Positions 7,655-9,384 of a stretch of DNA of 9,384 bases are shown here, one piece after another; the first letter of the stretch is position 1; every line of letters starts with the position of its first letter. The notes below the pieces were generated by a model. That model searched no databases and had not been told where the DNA came from. It was given only the letters and a program-made list of their open reading frames with translations. Location of the stretch: NCBI GenBank assembly GCA_016302985.1, contig JAEDMN010000123.1:1-9384 (forward strand), read 5' to 3'. Position numbers and translations under genes: made by a program. The stretch comes from Kiritimatiellia bacterium (GTDB taxonomy: Bacteria > Verrucomicrobiota > Kiritimatiellia > RFP12 > UBA1067).

Positions 7655-7694
7655 CCTTGGTACTGCCTTCCGTCCAGTTCCGACGCGGGCCCTT

Positions 7695-7709
7695 GCCGCG
7701 TCACGCGGC
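7695..7709 (-). other. Small hairpin in the purF leader
   Basis: GCCGCGT (7695-7701) and ACGCGGC (7703-7709) can form a 6-bp GC stem with a three-base loop in the predicted purF 5' leader (about 7723-7655). It lies roughly 40 nt before the start codon and does not cover the ribosome binding site. Structures of this size are common in GC-rich DNA, so any regulatory role is speculative. Confidence 0.3.
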
Positions 7710-7733
7710 CAGCCAGGGTCCACGTCGGTACAT

Positions 7734-7750
7734 AGCACGAAACATGCCAG
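7734..7750 (-). promoter_or_regulatory. Sigma-54 (-24/-12) promoter of purF
   Basis: On the minus strand the site reads CTGGCATGTTTCGTGCT. GG (7748-7747) and GC (7736-7735) are separated by exactly 10 bases. The -24 element differs from TTGGCACG at its first base (allowed Y) and by T for C; the -12 element is GTGC, as in the glnK promoter. The predicted start is near 7723, giving a leader of about 69 nt to the ATG at 7654. It is weaker by consensus than the other two, but its position and orientation fit. Confidence 0.65.
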
Positions 7751-7766
7751 CCCGGCGCCCGGTGGT

Positions 7767-7887
7767 GACTCCTAGGGAAACGACTCTGGGGGAATCGCAC
7801 GACTCTTAGGTGGGAGCGCGGTTCCCGGGAAACGGCCGACTCCTGGAAGGGCGTGGCGCCTAGGCGTGGAGCTCCGACCGAAGAGTC
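7767..7887. repeat. Cluster of GACTC-containing repeats and palindromes
   Basis: GACTC occurs at 7767, 7782, 7801 and 7838, each followed by a pyrimidine/T-rich pair and G runs (CTAGG, TGGGG, TTAGG, CTGGA). An inverted copy, GAGTC, is at 7883-7887. The last two copies flank the palindrome CGCCTAGGCG (7857-7866) almost symmetrically; CCCGGG and GAGCTC palindromes also occur. The cluster lies 20-140 bp upstream of the purF sigma-54 site and could be activator-binding DNA for purF. The repeats are visible; the function is unknown. Confidence 0.5.
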
Positions 7888-7894
7888 ATTTTTG

Positions 7895-7909
7895 TTACAT
7901 GCCATGTAA
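7895..7909. promoter_or_regulatory. Dyad 1, TTACATGCCATGTAA
   Basis: Perfect inverted repeat of 6 bp with a 3-bp centre, in the AT-rich half of the purF-gdhA spacer. Its centre (7902) is about 141 bp before the predicted gdhA transcription start and about 179 bp before that of purF, suitable for an enhancer-binding activator of sigma-54 promoters. It is not the textbook NtrC site (TGCAC...GTGCA). Confidence 0.6.
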
Positions 7910-7926
7910 ATCCATTGAAAATTGCG

Positions 7927-7940
7927 TTACATTTCTGTAA
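7927..7940. promoter_or_regulatory. Dyad 2, TTACATTTCTGTAA
   Basis: Second TTACA/TGTAA inverted repeat, with four bases between the arms, centred at 7933.5. It is 31.5 bp (three helical turns) from dyad 1 and about 110 bp before the predicted gdhA start, so the two would face the same side of the DNA. The shared TTACA-N4/5-TGTAA arms imply the same dimeric regulator. Confidence 0.55.
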
Positions 7941-8015
7941 AGGGGCGAGATGACTGAACAAAAAATGTATACCGAAAAATGAGTTTTGAACGATTTCTGT
8001 ATCTTGTCTGGCTGG

Positions 8016-8032
8016 TTGGCATGCGAATTGCT
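8016..8032 (+). promoter_or_regulatory. Sigma-54 (-24/-12) promoter of gdhA
   Basis: The site reads TTGGCATGCGAATTGCT, matching TTGGCACGN4TTGCW at all specified positions except T for C in the -24 element. GG (8018-8019) and GC (8030-8031) are 10 bases apart. The predicted start is near 8043, giving a leader of about 60 nt to the gdhA ATG at 8103. It is the best match of the three sigma-54 sites here and has the paired dyads upstream. Confidence 0.82.
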
Positions 8033-8102
8033 AAAGAAATATGTTTCAGTTTGATTTCAGTTGCTGATTTCAACACCAAACCTAGATCGAAGGATCAGAA
8101 AA

Positions 8103-9384
8103 ATGAGCAAGTACGTTGAGCAGGTCCTGAAGGACGCCCAGAAGAACAACGCGGGCCAGAAGGAATTCCTCCAGGCCGTCGAGGAGGTCCTCACGACCCT
8201 CGGTCCCGTCGTGGACGCGCATCCGGAGTATCAGGAGAACGCGATTCTCGAGCGCATCGTCGAGCCTGAGCGCACGATCATGTTCCGCGTTCCGTGGATC
8301 GACGACAAGGGCATCGTCCGTGTCAACCGCGGCTACCGCGTGCAGTACAACTCGGCGATCGGGCCGTACAAGGGCGGTCTCCGCTTTGATCCTTCCGTGA
8401 ACCTCTCCGTCCTGAAGTTCCTCGGCTTCGAGCAGATCTTCAAGAACGCCCTCACGACGCTCCCGATGGGCGGCGGCAAGGGCGGTTCCGACTTCAACCC
8501 GAAGCAGAGCCCGCACACGCCCGGCCAGCGTTGCAGCGACCGCGAGGTCATGCGCTTCTGCCAGGCGTTCATGAACGAGCTCTTCCGCCACGTCGGTCCT
8601 GACACGGACGTCCCGGCGGGCGACATGAACGTCGGCGGCCGCGAGATCGGCTACATGTACGGCCAGTACCGCAAGATCCGCAACGAGTGGACGGGCGTGC
8701 TCACGGGCAAGGGCCTCTCCTTCGGCGGCTCCCTGATCCGTCCCGAGGCGACGGGCTACGGCTGCGTCTACTTCGCCGAGAACATGCTCAAGACGAAGAA
8801 GCAGAACTTCAAGGGCAAGGTCTGCGCGATCTCCGGTTCGGGCAACGTCGCGACGTACGCCGCGCAGAAGCTCCTCCAGCTCGGCGCGAAGGTCGTCACG
8901 ATGTCCGACCGTTCCGGCGCGATCTACGTCGCCAAGGGCATGACCCAGGCCGACGTCGAGAAGATCATGTTCCTCAAGACGGTCACGCGCGGCGAGCTCA
9001 AGGACATCGCGAAGGAGATCATGGGCGCCAAGTTCGTCCCGGGCGTCAACTCCTGGCAGATCGTCGACAAGGTGGACTGCGCGTTCCCGTGCGCCCGCCA
9101 GAACGAGCTCAACGGCGAGGATGCCGCGTACCTCCTGAAGAAGGGCTGCAAGCTCGTCTCCGAAGGCGCGAACATGCCGTCCACGCCCGAGGCCGTCGAG
9201 GCCTTCCTCAAGGCCAAGATCCTCTACGCGCCGGGCAAGGCCGCGAACGCCGGCGGCGTCGCGACGTCCGGTCTCGAGATGTCCCAGAACTCCGAGCGCC
9301 TCTCCTGGAGCTCCGAGGAGGTCGACGCCAAGCTCAAGGGCATCATGGGCGCGATCCACGACAACGCCTACGAGGCCGCCGCCA
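8103..9384 (+). CDS. gdhA: NADP-type glutamate dehydrogenase, 3' end missing
   Basis: Cytoplasmic hexameric enzyme that makes glutamate from 2-oxoglutarate and ammonium. The frame is open to the window end, with 427 residues visible; about 30 are missing by comparison with E. coli GdhA. Active-site motifs are intact: GPYKGGLRFDPSVN (Lys90), LPMGGGKGGSDF (catalytic Lys126) and VPAGDMNVGGRE (Asp174). The nucleotide-binding fold has SGSGNVA (244-250) and SDRSG (Asp269), as in NADPH-using biosynthetic enzymes. Between PK (133-134) and SD (145-146) the protein has ten residues (QSPHTPGQRC) where E. coli GdhA has two, an 8-residue insertion. The ATG at 8103 is supported by AAGGA about 10 nt upstream and by the normal family N-terminus. 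Codons are strongly C-ending, consistent with high expression. A sigma-54 site and paired dyads upstream suggest nitrogen-responsive control. Confidence 0.97.
   Translation, partial: MSKYVEQVLKDAQKNNAGQKEFLQAVEEVLTTLGPVVDAHPEYQENAILERIVEPERTIMFRVPWIDDKGIVRVNRGYRVQYNSAIGPYKGGLRFDPSVNLSVLKFLGFEQIFKNALTTLPMGGGKGGSDFNPKQSPHTPGQRCSDREVMRFCQAFMNELFRHVGPDTDVPAGDMNVGGREIGYMYGQYRKIRNEWTGVLTGKGLSFGGSLIRPEATGYGCVYFAENMLKTKKQNFKGKVCAISGSGNVATYAAQKLLQLGAKVVTMSDRSGAIYVAKGMTQADVEKIMFLKTVTRGELKDIAKEIMGAKFVPGVNSWQIVDKVDCAFPCARQNELNGEDAAYLLKKGCKLVSEGANMPSTPEAVEAFLKAKILYAPGKAANAGGVATSGLEMSQNSERLSWSSEEVDAKLKGIMGAIHDNAYEAAA

Larger units (their letters stand above)
7655..8102. other. Divergent purF-gdhA intergenic region
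   Basis: This 448-bp region has no convincing gene. It has two halves. The GC-rich half next to purF (about 7655-7887) holds the purF leader, a sigma-54-like site and repeated GACTC words. The half next to gdhA (about 7888-8102) is strikingly AT-rich for this window and holds two TTACA/TGTAA dyads, a sigma-54 site and the gdhA leader. The leader has three TTTCA words (8044, 8055, 8068) inside overlapping direct repeats of TTTCAGTT and TGATTTCA. Confidence 0.85.

Noticed and set aside
7655..7690. GGACGGAAG in the purF leader, reminiscent of the glutamine riboswitch (glnA motif) core
   Set aside because: The flanking conserved element and closing helix of that riboswitch are absent, and the class is known mainly from cyanobacteria.
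5966..7735. Long plus-strand open frame opposite purF
   Set aside because: Antisense shadow of purF with no family motifs; the purF frame has intact catalytic motifs.
7615..7905. Minus-strand open frame overlapping the purF start and the spacer
   Set aside because: It overlaps the purF start, the predicted promoter and the repeat cluster, has no recognisable domain or convincing ribosome site, and is basic low-complexity sequence.
7915..7941. TTGAAA...TGTAAA as a sigma-70 promoter for gdhA
   Set aside because: The spacer is about 15 bp and the -10 is poor; the sigma-54 site at 8016 is a much better match. A secondary promoter cannot be excluded.
7950..7982. Ten-residue frame MTEQKMYTEK with AAGGGG upstream, possible leader peptide of gdhA
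   Set aside because: It lies upstream of the predicted gdhA transcription start, has no run of regulatory codons and is followed by no attenuator hairpin. A chance frame in AT-rich DNA is more likely.
8082..9359. Minus-strand open frame of 425 codons opposite gdhA
   Set aside because: Antisense shadow of the gdhA frame, which is intact and strongly conserved but has no stop inside the window.

Overview
The window is a GC-rich bacterial chromosome segment with six protein genes and no RNA genes, insertion sequences or CRISPR arrays. The organism cannot be named from the sequence. A large esterase/fucosidase-like polysaccharide enzyme, a PII protein without the uridylylation tyrosine and an unusual PurF subtype together suggest the Verrucomicrobiota/Lentisphaerota/Kiritimatiellota side of the PVC group or a similar gut or sediment anaerobe. 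This is a weak inference.

Layout: bases 1-2064 (+) hold the 3' part of a two-domain carbohydrate enzyme, an alpha/beta-hydrolase esterase followed by a GH29-like domain. It converges with nadE (4012-2087, -), a glutamine-dependent NAD+ synthetase. Upstream of nadE on the minus strand lie amtB (5446-4097), an ammonium channel, and glnK (5819-5478), a PII signal protein. They form a classical glnK-amtB pair, and a strong hairpin separates amtB from nadE. Next comes a short intergenic region with a terminator, then purF (7654-6005, -), a glutamine PRPP amidotransferase. A 448-bp divergent intergenic region follows, then gdhA (8103 to beyond the window end, +), a glutamate dehydrogenase.

The main result is regulatory. 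Three sites matching the sigma-54 (RpoN) -24/-12 consensus stand in the correct orientation in front of glnK-amtB, purF and gdhA. All three keep the exact GG-N10-GC spacing and share the local consensus YTGGCAYGN4KTGC. Upstream of the gdhA site are two TTACA/TGTAA dyads 31.5 bp apart, centred near -141 and -110 from the predicted start. That is nearly the enhancer geometry of the enterobacterial glnA promoter. The divergent region also carries a set of GACTC-containing repeats.

Together this looks like a compact nitrogen regulon. It covers ammonium uptake (AmtB), its sensor (GlnK), ammonium assimilation (GdhA) and two glutamine-consuming enzymes (PurF, and possibly NadE by read-through). All of it appears to depend on sigma-54 and an enhancer-binding activator whose operator is not the textbook NtrC site.
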